Below are positions 22,471 to 34,978 of a DNA stretch of 64,000 bases, piece after piece. The DNA is taken from NCBI RefSeq assembly GCF_030936135.1, contig NC_082603.1, positions 26,750,880 through 26,814,879 on the forward strand. Reading direction: 5' to 3'. The position numbers and the translations under genes were made by a program. Below the pieces are notes generated by a model. The model saw only the letters and a list, made by a program, of their open reading frames with translations. It was not told the origin of the DNA and did not search any database. Origin of the DNA: Gavia stellata (taxonomy: Eukaryota > Chordata > Aves > Gaviiformes > Gaviidae). How positions within the stretch are numbered: the first letter of the stretch is position 1; every line of letters starts with the position of its first letter.

Positions 22471-25042
22471 TCCCCCGAAGTCTTTGATGAAGTTAAAATG
22501 CGCTGATAGCTGCTTTCGGGGCTATCTTTGTTCAGCCTCCTTTAATAACCGAGCCTGCTTTGAGGAGACGGGATCCGAAGGAAAAAAGCGATGTGCAGCG
22601 AGGCTGGGTGGTGGTTCGGTGTCTAGAAGAGGGGGGGGCGGGTTATTTTGATATAAAGTAGCGATTTTTAATTTTTTTTTTTGGCTTGTTTGTTTGCGAA
22701 ATGCGGGAGGAAAATGAGCCGAGGGTGCCAGGAGCGGCTAAAGAAATAGCGGCCGGTGCCGGTGGGGACGACCGAGCGCGTCTCGCCCCTGCAGCCCCCG
22801 CTGGGTGCAGGGGGTTCTCCAAGTTGGTGGTCTCAGGGTTTGGAGGGATGGAGGGGGGGGTCCTCTCTGCAGGGAAGCCGTGTTTCCCTGGAGAGACCCC
22901 TTCCCCCACACGCTCAGGGGAGGGGGCTCGGGGGTTTCTGGGGCTGGGACACCTTTCCCCGGCTCCGTTCCCCTTCTTCTGCCTTGCGGAGTCATTGCGG
23001 GGTTTTAAGCCGCGGTGGCCGGCCGGGATTGAAGCTGAGCTGACTTGGGAGCGGGGGGATTTTCCCCCCTTAACCGGGAGCCGCGGTACCCCCCGCAGGA
23101 AGGGCCGGGCTGGACTCGGCTCTCCCGGGCCTGCGGGGGCTGCGAGCGCCGGCGCCGTCGGGTTTTTTTTTTGGGGGGGAGAAGATCCCCAAGCGGCTCG
23201 AACTTTAGATTTTTCCCATCCCCTAAATTTCCCTCAAGCACCCGAGCTCTTTCCGTGCCCCGGTCAAACCCACGCCGCCTGCGAATATCTGCGTCGCTTG
23301 GGGAGCCGAGGCGGGGGGATCGGCGGAGACCCCCCCCGGGAACCGGCTCCCCCCCGCCGCCGGGGCGGGGGGCGGAGGGGAAGGGCTCGGGGGGGCTCCT
23401 CTGGGGCCGGGAACCCCTGGCCGGGCTCGGCTCGGGGGGTTAACGCGAAATCTTGCCTCGGCGAGGCAGGACGGATAATGGCTCCTAATTACGGGGCTGG
23501 CTGGCTCCGCAGCCCCGATCTTCACGGGACATTATTTTTAAGCGTTCAGCGAGGATCATTTTTCACGCCTCGCTGCCTAAAGGAGGGTTTTATTTATTTA
23601 TTGGGGGGGAGGCGGGGAGGACACCAGCAATAACCGAGCACTGAAAGGAAAATAATTAGCTGTTGCAGTCGCTGCTTGGGAGTCCCTTGCCAAAAAGGCG
23701 ACCCGGCATTTCCCTTCCCTCTCGCCCGTCGGCGAATCTGCCCACTTCTCGGTGTTGCTTTCCGTCGTTCTTTTGCCAGCGTTAAAGCCCGGGCAAAGCC
23801 GGGCCGGCGGCGACCCCGCTCCCGTCGCGGGGCCCGATCCTTGGCCGCAGGTTTGGGGTTTTTTCCCTTCTCCCTTTCGCGCCGGGACTGGGCTCGGCGG
23901 CTGTTTCCCAGCGGGGCCGGGGGGATGCGGCTTTCCCCGCCTTGCCTCCCCGCCCTTGGGCAGACATCTGTGGAGCTGATTTTTATTTTTTTTTTTTTTT
24001 AATGTGTCCCCACTCCTCTCCTTTCTATATGTCAGATGAAGGGGTTGTAACAAAAGCGCGATGCTCTCTGCGTATTTACTCCGCGGCGGTTTTCCGTGTG
24101 TGCGCACCCCGGCCGAGGCGGAAAACGGGGGGTTCTCCTCGGGTTCGTCGGGGCGGGATAAAACGATCCTGCCCGGAATATCCCCGTCGGGACCGCAGCG
24201 GGGGGTGGTGGTGTAATTTCTTTCTCTGCTTTCGCTTAACTAAGCCCGTGTTAAGCAGAGCGGATCCCGAGGAAGGAAGCGAGTGGCCCTTCCCTCGCCG
24301 GCCGGGCTCCGACCCACCGGCTGCGGGCTGGGGGGTGCGGGACCCCGGCCCGGCCGGCCCCGCTGCACCGCCCGCTCGGCCCTCGCCTCCTGCCTCCTCC
24401 CCTGGCACCTTCTGCTTTCCATTACTGCCGATTTGGAGAATTAGGAAAGGTCAAGATCTTATTTCTTTCTCCGGTAGCTTTTTGGTTTTCTCTTTCTAGT
24501 TCCTCGCAGCCCCGAACAAAAATAAATCAACCTGGATTATAGAAACCACCTTTAGACATCAAGAGCATCTTTTCCATTAGCTCGGCCCTTCCTCCGGGAC
24601 TGCCCTGGCCCTTCCCCGTGATTACGCAGAAACTCCCGTTTTCACGGTGGATTTAGGATTTAATAATAACGCCCAATCTCCCTGTGCCCCAGTGCCCGAC
24701 CTGAAAACATTTTCCTGCCTCGTAACTTTAGAAAATAGCTGCCCTCCAGCATCTTCTTTCCCTCTCCATCTCCCTTTCGTTTCTTTCCTTTCCCGGCACA
24801 GAAAGTAGAGAAACGAGGTTTTAAAAAAACACCCCATTTTCCAATCGGGGGAGGGCGGGAGGAGCTGTCGCAGCCGACTCAGCCGCAGGAAAATTGCCTT
24901 GGAAATTAAGTTGGTGCTTTTGAAATCCTGCTGGAGATGTTCGCGGTAGGTCAGGGCCCTGCACTCGCCCCTGCCTCTGTCTGCCGGGCGAGGAGAGGGG
25001 CCGGGGCTCCGCGCTCTCCCCTCGCCGCCCGGACCACGGCTC

Positions 25043-25562
25043 GTCTTTCCTTCCTCCTTCTCTTCCTCGCCTTTTCTTTCTCGTCCTCTCTTTTCTTCTT
25101 TTTTCTTTCTCTTTTCTCACTCTCCCCCTCTTCCTTTCTTCTTTCTTTCTTTCCTTCTTTCTATATTCTTTCTCTCTCTCGTTCTCTTTTTTCTCCCTTT
25201 CTCTTTTTTCTCTCTTTCACTCTTCTATTTACCTGTTTCTTTTTCCCTTTCTCCCTCTTTCCCTCTTTCTTTTTATCTCTTTTTCTCTCTCCCCTCTATC
25301 TCTCTCTATTTTGCTTTTCCTCTTTTTCTCCCTCTTTCCCTCTTTCTTTTTCCTCTCTTTTGTTTTTTCCTCTCTTTCTCTCTTCTTTTTCTTTTCTATC
25401 CTCCTCTTTCTCGCTCGCCCTCCTTTCCTTTTTCTTTCTCTTTTGCTTTTACTCTCTTTCTCCCTCTTTTCCTCTTTCCTTTTCTCTCTCTTGCTCTTTT
25501 TCTCTTTCTCCCTCTTTTCCTCTTTCCTTTTTCCTCCCTTTTTCTCTCCCTGTCGGTCTCTC
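25043..25562 (+). repeat. 520-bp polypyrimidine tract
   Basis: The + strand is almost purely C and T (mixed CTTT, TTTC, CTCT and CCTT units) for about 520 bases, with only rare purines. On the minus strand it is a polypurine tract. It is too irregular for a clean microsatellite. The Phe/Ser/Leu-rich open frames across it are a direct consequence of the composition and not a protein. Confidence 0.9.
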
Positions 25563-26284
25563 CAGTCTCACCCACTTCGTCCCGTGTTCATCGTGCTTTC
25601 CCGCTCTCTCCAGGAGGCTTCCAGCTCTGCCCAACCCCGGGACTCTCTCGCCCGGCCGCAGCGGGGGGGGGGGGTCTCCCCTCCTTTGAACCAGGGGAGA
25701 CACCGGCGGGCCCCCCCCGGGCTCAGCGGTTCCCCTGCCCGTGCCTGGAGGGCTGCGGGGCAGCTCAGGGCGCGTTTCCCGGAGCCCAGCACCCCGGCCC
25801 CGGGAGCACATCCCCGTACACCCGCCTTTTCACCGGCCCGCCGGTGCGTTTACGGGGGGGTCCGTGCTGGAGGCAGCGCTCCCGGCCCAGGCGGGGTTGT
25901 AGGGACGAGCGTGTGCCGGTCCCCGCTCCCCCCGGGCTCGGACGGGGCCCGGCGCCCGTGCGGGACCAGTTCACATTTTCTTATTTTATTAACTAAGATG
26001 CAACTTGCCGCCCCAAGCCCGTGGCAGCAACAGGTGACTCTGCGATTCGGGACGGGAGAAAAAACACTCGCGGCAGGGTTTGATGGCGCGTTTCCGACCC
26101 TTCCTCATCATTCAAACGCGAATGATCTCCTCGGGTGGACGGCCCCGGGATGCGCCCGCCCGCCGCCCGGGAAGGGGCTCGCCCGCCCGGCCCGGCCCCG
26201 CTGGGCAGCCGGTCCCGAGCAGCCCGGAGGCCTTTCCCAGCCGTGGGCAGGCGGGATGCCTCTCTTCCCAACCGCCCGCATCCC

Positions 26285-26400
26285 TCCCCCTGGGATCCGG
26301 ATGAATTAGATATATGGAGTGAATTGTAATCGTTCAGTTCTCCGTGTGCCAAAGCAGGTCTCGTAAACCCTAATGAAAACCTGCAAGGGAGATAATGTCC
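26285..26400. promoter_or_regulatory. AT-rich island with homeodomain-like cores
   Basis: A short balanced segment in CpG-rich DNA with GATGAATTAGATATATGG, GAATTGTAATCGTTCAG and CCCTAATGAAAACC. TAATC/TAAT cores recur (PITX/OTX-like GTAATCG). It may be a small enhancer; composition contrast is the main support. Confidence 0.28.
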
Positions 26401-29359
26401 CCGTTGAGAGGTCGGGCGGGAGCCCGAGGGGGTGTAATGAGTTTGTGTGTCGGTTCCTACAGGGGAAGCTTCGTGTCGGTGCCTCTGGATCTTTCTGATT
26501 ACCGATTTGGTGGTGTTTCTCCCACCCCTCGACCCTTTCTGCGTATCGAGGGTCGGGCTCCATGTCGCAGCGTGGCAGAGAAGCGCTTTTCGGGGCCGTC
26601 TTTGTCCGTTTCGATCAGATTTCGATTTCCCCGCTTTAACTCGCCTTTTAAGTGAAATTACATTCCTCTTTCGTTAGCACCGCGCTTTGAAACGGGTTAA
26701 ACCAACACCGGCGATTCCTTTCACTCTCGCAAAAATTCCCAGATACTCCACTCTTCCCTGCCCACGGAGGCGAGCCGAGAGTCCCCGGAAAGTCCGTGTG
26801 ACCCGAGTGAGCCCCCACTGCCCCCCCCCCAATCACTCCTCAGCAGTGAGAGCCGTCTGCGGGGCACACGAACGCCTTTAACTCCAGCCGGACTCCCTGC
26901 AAAATCTGTGGGAATTTTTCTCCCCCCCAGGACGAGATTGCCTGCGGTGCCCCCCATGGTGCCCCCCCCCCCCCATCACCCATCAGCCCTGGGCAGAGGG
27001 AGAGTGGGGGACACTGGACAAGACCCCGGGTGTAGGAAACCCTACAGCCGGCTCGGAGCGGAGCCGTGATGGGGGCACCCCCGGCCGCAGCTCAGCCGGA
27101 CCCCCGGCGGGCCGGGGACGGAGAGGCCGCCGCTGTCGCTTTAAATTTAAACAAAGTAAGTGGAGAAGGAAAAAAATTCCCCAGCCTGGGGATGGGGCCA
27201 AAAAATGCCAGGGTCCAGCCAGACGGACCCCCCTCGCTCCGGACCGCCGCTCCCCCTCGGCGGCAGGTCCCGGCAGGGTGCGTGGGGGCGAGGGGAGGGA
27301 GATGCGAAGCGGCGGGGGGGGCAGTGCGGGCCCCCCCTCCCGCCTGCAGCGCTCCTGTGGTCTCCTCTTCCCAGAAGAGAGACGTGGCCGCGAAATAGAG
27401 GCAACAAAAGGAGCGGGCAGCGCCCGGCCGAGAGCCGGGGCCGGGCGGGAGGGCGTCCTCTGAGCCGGCGCGGGGTGCAGCGCCGAGCACCCACCGCCGG
27501 CCCGGGGGGATGTGGGGCGCAACCCCTTCCCTAGGCGAGCCGGGTCTCCCAGTGACGCTCTCCTGGATCTGTGCCCCCCAAACGCACCTTTCCACCGCTA
27601 AGCCCCCGAGATTTTACTGGGGTTATTTCTGAAATGCCCTGTCCTCTTCCCCCCCCCGCCCCCCCTTTTTTTTTTCCTTTTTTTTTTTTCCTATTTAATT
27701 ACTTCTCTTGCAAAACCCGGGGCCGCTGCCACCTAACGCGGCACTGAAATCCATGTCTCCTCTGTGACTTACAACCCAAATCCCAGTCCCATGACCTTTC
27801 TCTTCCCCCCCCTCCCCGGGTCCCCCACCCTCGGTCATGTGGGACACGAGTAAATTTATCCACCCCGGTGGAAAGGCCTCCCTTCTGCAGTTGCTCCGGA
27901 GAAGCCCGACACGTTCACCGGGAGGATAATTTCGTTTTCCCACCTTTCTCTCTCTCTTTCACCCTTCTTTTTAATTCGGTTTTAATTTCATTTTCTCCCC
28001 TGCCCCACAACGCTCCCATCTCCTCTCGGGCAAGCTCCCGCTCTGTGTTTCTCTTTCTATAAGCCCCTGCCAAGAGGATCACTTCAGAGGGACGTTTCTA
28101 ACGACTCTTGAGCTCAGGAGATCGTCGAAAAGGGCATTTCTGGCCTCCCGGGAGCTGCGGCGAGCTGAGCCCCGGCTGCGCCCCGGCAGCCGCCCTTCGC
28201 CCCGGGGCTCCCCTCCCGCCGCACCGCGGAGGGTCCCACACCCCCTGCGCTCTGCCCCAAGGAGCTGGAGTTGTGGCTGGGGGCCGGGACCCCCCCTTAG
28301 CAGTGCGGGAGGGGACACCCACCCGCGGCCGCCTCTCCGTCTCTCCCGCGGCTCCGGACGGTCCTTCCCCCCAACCCCGCCGCTCTTCCCCGCCCCAGAT
28401 CCTGGGGGGAGACCGCACCCTCGGGTCCCCTCGGGGAACCGCGACTGGCGAAACCGCCCACGCCGGCTGTGTCCCCCCCCTTCCCCAGTCCAAGTGCGTT
28501 TTCCAGCTGCAGCCGGAGGTGGGGAACCTGTGGCCGGGCCGCGGGGGGGATCTTTGTCATCGTCCCCCCATCTCTGCTGAGAGGTGGGTGGCATTAGAAT
28601 AGGGTGCCCCCCCTCCCGGGGGCAGCGAGGCAGCTGCAGAGGTTTTGTGTGAGGGAGGCAGCTCCGGAGGGTCGTGCAGCCCCTGGGGGAGGCCGGGGCC
28701 AAGCGGTGCCACCCAGACCCTGCAACCCCGCAGCGCCGGGCCCCGCCGTCCCAGTCGCAGCGCGCCTCGGCCCCTTCCCCGCCCTCGACGGGCGCTCCGG
28801 TTGGGGTGCCCGGAGTCCCCCCCCGCGTCTGCCCCGGGGCGCTTGGCGGATGCCCTGCGTGGACGGCCCGGTGCCGGAGCCGGTGCCGCCAGCTCCGCCG
28901 TCGGGGCCGGCCGGAGGAAGCTGCTCCGCCGCCGTAAACCGCGTGTGAACCGGCTGCGGGCGGCTCCGGTTCGGGTTGCGCCGCATCCCCCTTTTTTTTC
29001 TGGCGCTGCCAGCCGTGGGCACGCTCCGGGTTCTGTCCGGAGTGGGGATTTATCCCAGTCGCGGGCAGGTGTCGGGCACATTCTGGTGGAGGAAATGAAA
29101 CCACGGCTCTGAGAGGAGCCGTCTGGTCTGTCCCCTCTGTCCTTGCCCGGTAAACTCCTGCCCACGGGTTCCCGTGGAAAAAAAATGGCCAGAAATTGAT
29201 GGAAACGACTCGTTTCCCGGCCTCGCTCAGAGTTCGGGAAAGACACTCGGGAAAGCGTCGCTGAAATCTCGGAGAGCCCGGTTTCAGGCGCTGCTGTCGG
29301 CTGCCGCCGGCGAAAGACGGGCAGAACATTCTGCCATGTGGAAAACACACATATTGGAG

Positions 29360-29530
29360 CCCCCCGCCAGATCCAGTTAATATTACAGTCGATATTCTCA
29401 GAATTTTCCTTTTGCTTTTGCACCGTATTCCTTGGTCGCGCTTTTTTATGTGCCCGGGAGAGAAGAGATGGGAAATATTCATCGAGAGGGAAGGGTGTCT
29501 TGTGATAATAGGAAACACCGGCCCTTTTTT
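29360..29530. promoter_or_regulatory. AT-rich island in CpG domain
   Basis: A balanced segment with CCAGTTAATATTACAG, CTTTTGCTTTTGC, GGAAATATTCATCG and GTGATAATAGG (GATA-like). It stands out from its GC-rich flanks and is not repetitive. It is a candidate enhancer only. Confidence 0.28.
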
Positions 29531-30194
29531 TAAACACCTTTTCTCGCCCCAAATTTCGAAGGAAAAAAACCAAAAATGCGGGAAAGCAGCGTAGCAGCGC
29601 CGATGAGAAATAATAAAGGCAAATCAATCGGAAACGAACGTTTTCCCAAAAAACAAGTGGCGAGAAGTGAATTTCCAGCGCGGGGCCGGGCCGAGGGAGA
29701 GGGTCTCACCGCCCGACCCGCAGGTGCCTCAGCGGCGGCTTTATGACCCACAGGTTTGTACCGTTTTCCCCGCTCCCGGCGAGCGCTCGGGGCAGGGATC
29801 GACCCTCCCTCCTTCCCGCTCCCAAATCCCGGCCGCCTGCGCCCCTTCCTCGCGGGCGGGAGCGCGCTCCGCTCCCCGCGCCCCCCCCCCGGCTGGAAAC
29901 TGACCACATTTGGTCAATTTCACCTTCCGCGGGAGCGGGGGGCGGCTCCGCGCTGCTCCCGCCGCGTTCCGGTTGTTTTCCCTCGGCCGCTTTCCCCGGG
30001 AAGGTTTAAATAAACCACCACCCACCCCCTCCCGCCCCCCACTTTGTTTGCATCTGGTACTGGTGTTATTTCCCGGGCTGCCCCGACGGGAAAGGTGCGG
30101 GATTTTGCCGGGCTGCTGTCGGTTTTTAAGGAGGAAGAGGCACGGAGGGAGGGAGGGCTGTGCCCGGGAGTGGGGCGGGCGGCGGCTGCCGCCT

Positions 30195-30420
30195 CTATTT
30201 TAATGTCATTATAGTTGCCGTGGCAACCCATTGGATCACTCCTCCTGGAATGAACCTTGTGACAATGGTTGGTTTGAGAGAAATCGGTAAATGTGCAACC
30301 GAGGGACACAGCTACATTACCGCGAACAACAGCGAGGGTTTAACATATGACCCTTCCAATTACACTGATGATGCCTCGGTGCAGCTGCCTCCGCCGCGCT
30401 GCGAAGATGTGGCTGTTTGG
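30195..30420. promoter_or_regulatory. Candidate RFX X-box / CCAAT / SOX enhancer
   Basis: GTTGCCGTGGCAAC at 30214-30227 is one base from the consensus palindromic RFX X-box (GTTGCCATGGCAAC). An inverted CCAAT box (ATTGG, 30230-30234) follows two bases later, and a SOX-type ACAATGG sits at 30262-30268. The segment continues with unique, balanced sequence (for example AACATATGACCC, an E-box, and CCAATTACACTG, a homeodomain-like core). An open frame of 90 codons crosses it but has no recognisable domain. The closely packed sites make a strong enhancer or cryptic promoter candidate about 10 kb 3' of FOXD2. Confidence 0.5.
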
Positions 30421-32737
30421 GGGTTTGGGTAGGGGATCCCGGGGCTGTCTGGGGACACAGGGCCGCAGCCCGCACGCCTCTGTCCTCCCGGAGAGCCCTA
30501 AGAGGGGAACAGCATCTCTGCACCGGGACCGCGAATGTGGTCCCAACCCCTCCAAAAAAGAAGAAAGGAAGAAAAAGCTTCTCCGGGGGAACGTGGAGGG
30601 AGCTGAACATGCGGAGGGGCTGTGGCTGCGGGGCTGGGGAATAAGGACCTGCCTGGGCGATGGGCAGGGACCCCCCCGCCCCGGCCAGCCGCCCCCGGAG
30701 CACATAGTACCGGCGGCACATCTGTGGTACGGCTGCAGGGAGGAACGAACAAAATCCGCCCCCTCCCCGCAAAAAAAATAGTTTGAAGCCTTAAAATATG
30801 GTTCAGAGAATTACAAGTAATCAGAGCTGCGGGGGTCAGCAGTGCAAACTTTTTAAGACTAATGTTTATTTAGAAAAGTGAGTGGTGTCTGCGTTGCTTT
30901 TCTAGTGCCCCAGCACAAAAGTCCTAATGGCTTTTGCAGACTTTCCATCACAAACTCCTGCACAGGGCGCGGGGACCACCGCCGACAGCAACCCCGAGCC
31001 GCCCCCTTTCAGAGGGAGCATTGGCACAGGGTTGTGAACCGCCCCCGCCGTCTTTCCATGGATCAGTGACAAGATTTTCTGCACCCCCTCCCCAATTTTG
31101 CCCCGCTTTCGCGTTTGTTTGATATAACCTCGATAATACCGGGGAGGAGAAATCGGGGTATGGGGACGGCGATTTCCGCCCCCTCCCCAGCCCCGTTCAG
31201 CCCCGGACGGCTGCGGTCCTGAAAGCAACGCGGGGGTTCGCCCGAGCTGGAAACCTCGTTAGGAGGAACCCGGGGGCAGAGGCAGGAACCGGCGCGGGGC
31301 GGGCTGGCCGGTGTCCATCGGGGAGGCACGGCCGGCAAACCCATTCCCCCCCTCTCACCCCCTCCCCGTTGTCACCCTCCAGCCGCTCTCCCGGGAGCCC
31401 AGCCAACCACCAGTTCCCGTGCAGTTTTGGGGGTCTCTGCTGAGCCCACCCCCAGATTCGGGGGATTTGACTGCCCTTGCAGAGACTCAGGTCTCCATCT
31501 CGGGATGCTCCTTTTGTTCCCAGGACTGGAGGAATAAACCCAGCAACCCCCAAAACCTTGCATGTCTTTTGGGGCAGCCCCCCCTCAACTTTAAACAGGA
31601 GGTGAATCCAGGGGAAACCCACACCTGGGATCCCATTGGAAACCAGCGGAAGCAGTGCTAGGTACCTCATAGCAGGGCTGGGAGAACTCAGCTGGGTTTA
31701 ATTCCCCCCACGTCACCCTGCTGCCCTTGACAGGTGGCAGGAGCCGGGAGGGCTGAGGAGGGCGGGGGGCTCAGATCCCTTTCCAGCAAAGCACAGCAAT
31801 TGCAGCCTGGACGTGGACTGCAACCATCAGCAAACCCACCTCCTTCCCAGGGTCCCCAAGGGAAGGGCAGAGGTATTGGGGCTGCTCAGGAAAATGCCTG
31901 GGCTTACCCCCTGTCCCCATGCTGTGTGACACACGGCCCTAGGAGCTTTCTATTTACTCTCTTTCTAAACACAGACCCTTTTACAAGCCATGAGCCCAGC
32001 CGGCAGAAGGTGGTGTGCTGCTAAAATCCCCCTGTTCCTGGCAAAGGTGAGACCTGATCTAATTCACTGCCTAATCCGTGGGGGCTCACCGGCCACCCTG
32101 GGAGACCCCAGCCCCTTTCCCATCCTCTGCAGGTCTCGGTAGGTTTGAGTGTGCCACAGCAGAGAGACAGGTTTAGCCTGGCCGTGCTGAGTGAGCAGGT
32201 CTGTGGGGGATGCATCCCCCTGTGTGTCCCCAGGGGATCCCGCTCAGCAGAGCAGCAGCTGGGAAAGGGTTGGGTGGTGGAGCCATGGGGAGCGGAGACC
32301 TGGAGAGAGCCCCATCTCTGGACTGGGGGGCACGAGGCTAGTGATGCCCCCTCTGTGTGTTGGGTTCCCAGTATGGATGCACTGGGGAGCCGCCGGCGTG
32401 GCTGGGATCAGCCCTGGGGTCTGATGCTGTTGTCCCCCCTCTTGTCATTATGGTTCACAACTTATCACCGGGGCGCCTGGGGAGGCTCTGCAGCAGGACA
32501 GTGCTCTCAGCAGTGGGGTGCGCAGCAGAGAAACAGGGTGGGGGAGAGGAATGGGGTGGAAGGGGACTGGATCCTGCTCCCTTTCCAGCCAAGTGACTGC
32601 CTTGTCCTTCTCCTGGAAAGGTGAGCTTGGTTTAACCCCTTCTTAGATCTGTGTAGGGAAAAAACTATAGCTCAAACCTGAGAAGGCTGAACCAAGCAAC
32701 AGCAGCTGAAGGTGCCTCTGGAAAAAGACACACACCC

Positions 32738-32805
32738 GAGGCCTGATCCTGCCTTCCCCTCGCCAAGTCAAGCTCAGGTGCTCAGCTCCGTCAGGACCGG
32801 GTCTA
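32738..32805. repeat. Possible short relic of the palindromic MITE-like repeat
   Basis: AGGCCTGATCCTGCC on the left and GTCAGGACCGGGTC on the right form decayed inverted ends about 55 bases apart, similar to the ends of the element at 9441-9558. The interior (GCTCAGGTGCTCAGC) is itself partly palindromic. The match is short, so this is tentative. Confidence 0.3.
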
Positions 32806-34865
32806 GGGCTGAGGATGCAGTCCGTGCTGGGAGGCTGAGTGTGGCGGAGGGAAGACATTGGTACTTATAAACTGCTGAAATGTGCCTGACACTTGAGGGA
32901 AGATCCTCTCTGCTTCCTCAAGGGCTTTCGTTTGAAGGGCTTGACTCTGCCCTTCAAGAAGTTGATAAGACCTTCTGGCTCCCATTATCTCCCCGAGGGC
33001 CCTGCATTGGCCTCCTCACCTCGCCTGCTGAAGCACCCAGATCACATCTCTGTAATTGCTTGGGGAATGGAGGGCCCCCAGGCAGGACCTGGCACCTCTC
33101 TTCAGGGTCTGGCCTTTGGGTGCAAAACTGGGCTGTGGAAGGGGGCTGGGTGGCACCAGCCCTTTGCTGTTCTGCATCCCTCCATCCCCCTTACAAAGCA
33201 CAAATGCTGGGAATGCTGTTCAGCCCCAAATTGGGAACATTTGGGCTGAAATCTTTTGAATGCATTTGAAAAGGGGAGGGAGGGTGGGGAGAGGGACATG
33301 GGAAGGGGAAAGAGCTACAGCCCTGCTGGCACGTAGTTGATTTGTCTGGGTCCTGTCCCTTTGTGGCTGTCATCCATCACGGTACCCAGCAGATGCTGCA
33401 AACCATGTGCAGACGAGGCTCAGCTACGTGAGAAGCATTCCCGTATCAGGTATCACGACACTGCACCCACCTTGCCTTGCCCCCCAATTTAAATCAAAGC
33501 TGTACTTCTTCCTGGCAGTGAAGGGGTGGGAATTTCAACCAGCTCCTCCTACGTCTGTGTCCCACTCCCCAGGACCTTGCTGGGGCAGAGAGGTGCGTGT
33601 GATAGCCTGTGTGACGGTGGGTGACGGTGCAGGTGCCAATGGGTGGCCCAGGGAGGCCAGGGACTGGTGGAGCAAAGCCCCTCCAACCCCCGGGGGCTGG
33701 AGCCAGCCTGATGCTCCAGCAAGGCTTTTCGTCTGCCTCCACGATGTCAGCAAAGCACAAAGGCAGGGGAGAGGTGAACCCCTCTGTTAACACACGTGTT
33801 TTAAATAACTGGTATTTTTATTTCTTCCCTTCGGTGCGGTGGGCTTGGCACGCATCTTTGTTTGCACAATTGCCCTGCCTATACGTTCTGTTGCCCAAGT
33901 AAGGAGAAAAAGATCCCATGTGTGATCTGGAGGTGTGCTTTGCTGGTTCTGACGTGTAAATATTAATCAAGAAATAACACCGAAGAGACATAAAAAGCCC
34001 TCCTACCCTTGAACCCCTTCAGATCCCTTTATTGTCCTGGCAGTTGTTGCACTTGGACTGGCTTTTCGCTTTCTCCTCTCAGAGCGGCTGGCTCCAGCAA
34101 CGGTCCCCAGATTCCTCAGCTACATCCTACTGAGGGAAAACATTTATTGAAGTTTTGAGATTATTGGGGAAATACATATTTCTGCTTCTTTTCCAAACTC
34201 CACTGTCATCTCTTCTAAGCCAGTGCTGCGTGTCAGCGTGGGGGCAGGAGAGGTATCCTCTTGCTCTCCTTTCACAGCTCCTCCTGCATGAACTTTGAGT
34301 ACCCAGAAATGCCACGGTGGGGGATTCCTACCACTGCTGTGTGCTTCATTAGTGGGCAATAGCGGTGAGCGTGCATGTAGTTTATTTTCCTCCATAAAGT
34401 GGCACTTCAGCTCACTCACACCTCTGAAGAAACAGAGGGTATGGACACACACATCCAGCTCCTCAGATAATCACATTTCAGATGACCTTTGCCGAGGCAG
34501 CATCAACGCCTTGGTGCTGTGTGGGAGGAAGCGGAGGACCGGGGGCTATCGAAAGCGAGGAGGTCAGAGAAGGAGGAAAGGTCTGGCATAAAGCTCCCCT
34601 CGCCTGCGACTGAACTGCAGGTACACATGTGGGGTTGGGCCATGTCCTTGACTGGAGCATCCCTCTTCGTTCTGCCCCCATGATCCTGTGAGCTGGCAGG
34701 ACCCGCTGCCTGGCGCTGCCTGTGAGCACCGTATGTGCCCAGTGCTCGCCTCCTGCCTCCCAGCACCCCAAACCAGGGTCAGGGTGCTGAGCACCCCCGG
34801 GGAATCACCCTTGCCAGCAAGCAACAGGTTGCTTGCTCCAGTCATTCCTACTGCAGGCTCTGCTC

Positions 34866-34978
34866 TGTGTGCGCACTTGTGTGTCTGTGCGTGCGTGCGT
34901 GTGTGCATGCGTGCGGGTGTGTATGTGCTTGTGTGTGTACGTGCATGTGTATGCAGGTGTGTGTGTGCATGCGCATGA
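34866..34978 (+). repeat. GT/GTGC-rich microsatellite
   Basis: About 110 bases of alternating pyrimidine-purine sequence made of GTGTGT, GTGCGTGC and GTGCATGC units. It is prone to Z-DNA formation and length variation. Confidence 0.9.

Larger units (their letters stand above)
21080..31500. other. Long CpG-rich gene-free domain downstream of FOXD2
   Basis: Roughly 10 kb of GC- and CpG-rich sequence in which I find no recognisable protein domain, no good gene structure and no RNA gene. AT-rich islands at 22.15-22.47, 26.29-26.40, 29.36-29.53 and 30.19-30.42 kb, and a polypyrimidine tract at 25.04-25.56 kb, break the pattern and are listed separately. Long open frames such as 28079-29518 (minus) lack any domain and reflect composition. 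Confidence 0.6.

Noticed and set aside
24937-26309. Phe/Ser/Leu-rich open frames resembling membrane proteins
   Set aside because: They are translations of the polypyrimidine tract (TTT, CTT, TCT, CTC codons), not a protein.
28079-29518. 479-codon minus-strand frame in the downstream CpG domain
   Set aside because: Looked at as a possible third gene. It is low-complexity Gly/Arg/Pro/Ser with no domain, no promoter or poly(A) arrangement, and overlapping open frames of similar length on the other strand.
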